From Bacteroidales bacterium UBA3742 (GTDB taxonomy: Bacteria > Bacteroidota > Bacteroidia > Bacteroidales > Paludibacteraceae): 5,586 bases of DNA. The position numbers and the translations under genes were made by a program. Below are positions 4,989-5,586 of the stretch, one piece after another. The notes beneath the pieces are model-generated. The model saw only the letters and a list, made by a program, of their open reading frames with translations, had not been told where the DNA came from and searched no databases. The stretch covers positions 1 to 5,586 of the forward strand of contig DFGU01000072.1 of the NCBI GenBank assembly GCA_002371785.1, given 5' to 3'. How positions within the stretch are numbered: position 1 is the stretch's first letter; the number at the start of each line of letters is the position of its first letter.

Positions 4989-5586
4989 ATGGCAGAAGAC
5001 AAAAAAATGCCTTCAGCAGACAAACTGAAAGCACTCAAACTGGCGATGGAGAAGATCGACAAGGACTTCGGAAAAGGCGCCATCATGAAACTGGGAGACG
5101 ACAAAATAGAGGATGTACCCGTGATCTCGACAGGTAGCGTAACGCTCAACCTGGCGCTGGGCGTAGGCGGTTATCCCCGCGGACGCGTGGTGGAGATCTA
5201 CGGTCCGGAGTCGTCCGGTAAGACCACGCTGGCGATCCATGCGATGGCCGAGACCCAGAAGCAGGGCGGCATCGCCGCTATCATCGACGCCGAGCATGCC
5301 TTCGACCGCTTCTATGCCGAGAAGCTGGGCGTGGATACCGACAACCTGCTGATCGCGCAGCCCGACTCGGGTGAGCAGGCCCTGGCTATCGCCGACGAAC
5401 TGATTCGCAGTTCGGCTGTGGACCTCGTAGTCATCGACTCCGTAGCGGCCCTGACGCCAAAAGCCGAGATAGAGGGCGAGATGGGTGACAACAAGGTGGG
5501 ACTGCAAGCCCGACTGATGTCACAAGCCCTACGCAAACTCACCGCCACCATCAACAAGACCCAGACCACCTGCATCTTCATCAACC
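4989..5586 (+). CDS. recA: Recombinase RecA (5' part, cut by the window edge)
   Basis: This is the DNA-dependent ATPase of homologous recombination and the SOS response, forming filaments on single-stranded DNA in the cytoplasm. The first 199 of about 345 usual residues are present. Visible features are the N-terminal helix (KALKLAMEKIDKDFGKGAIM, 14-33), Walker A GPESSGKT (72-79), the catalytic Glu102 in DAEHAFD, Walker B-type LVVIDSVAAL (146-155) and DNA-binding loop L1 (EIEGEMGD, 160-167). All key residues in this part are intact. The start at 4989 gives the standard N-terminal length; it is preceded by an A-rich stretch rather than a Shine-Dalgarno sequence, as is common in Bacteroidota. 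The gene begins 21 bases after the end of the RhuM gene, and I see no TAnnTTTG promoter directly before it. It becomes very G+C-rich after about 5100, which probably reflects the host genome better than its neighbours do. Confidence 0.97.
   Translation, partial: MAEDKKMPSADKLKALKLAMEKIDKDFGKGAIMKLGDDKIEDVPVISTGSVTLNLALGVGGYPRGRVVEIYGPESSGKTTLAIHAMAETQKQGGIAAIIDAEHAFDRFYAEKLGVDTDNLLIAQPDSGEQALAIADELIRSSAVDLVVIDSVAALTPKAEIEGEMGDNKVGLQARLMSQALRKLTATINKTQTTCIFIN

Noticed and set aside
4880..5584. Three minus-strand frames opposite recA, up to 164 residues
   Set aside because: Long antisense frames are expected opposite G+C-rich recA; RecA itself is certain.
1..5586. CRISPR array, tRNA, rRNA, insertion sequence or transposase
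   Set aside because: No regularly spaced repeats, no cloverleaf-like segment and no transposase or terminal inverted repeats were found.

Overview
The window looks like a Bacteroidales (Bacteroidota) chromosome, probably a gut or oral commensal; the genus cannot be resolved from this stretch. The evidence is a RecA start of Bacteroidota type (AEHAFDRFYA variant of the RecA signature), three promoters matching the Bacteroidota -33/-7 consensus (TTGC, 19 bp, TAnnTTTG), a membrane-anchored TPR-HTH regulator of a type typical of this phylum, and a DUF3244-like small secreted protein.

Layout from left to right. Positions 1-248 are AT-rich and hold no convincing gene. Four genes then lie on the minus strand, transcribed right to left. 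A dual-anchored TPR/HTH regulator (2427-3893) comes first. After a 190-base gap with its own promoter follows an apparent three-gene operon: a small secreted DUF3244-like protein (1841-2236), a lipoprotein with a Gly/Ala-rich hydrophobic hairpin (666-1820) and a small polytopic membrane protein (249-659). The gaps inside this operon are only 20 and 6 bases. A compact divergent promoter region (3894-4129) separates these from the plus-strand genes: a RhuM-family DNA-binding protein with a phospholipase D-like C-terminus, broken by a one-base frameshift (4130-4967), and, 21 bases later, the 5' part of recA (4989 to the window edge).

How the parts may work together (inference). The regulator places TPRs outside the inner membrane and a helix-turn-helix inside, so it could sense an envelope or secreted signal and switch on the operon just downstream, whose three products are all exported or membrane-bound. 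That four-gene cassette is the best candidate for an undescribed system here. The RhuM gene has a 5' leader with one hairpin and two near-identical palindromes that look like operators. recA shows no clear promoter of its own and may be read from the RhuM promoter.

Base composition varies sharply. recA and the 5' third of the regulator gene reach about 65% G+C in sampled 60-base lines, while the rest of the regulator and the lipoprotein gene fall to 27-28%. This suggests an accessory, partly foreign or mosaic segment inserted beside the core gene recA.
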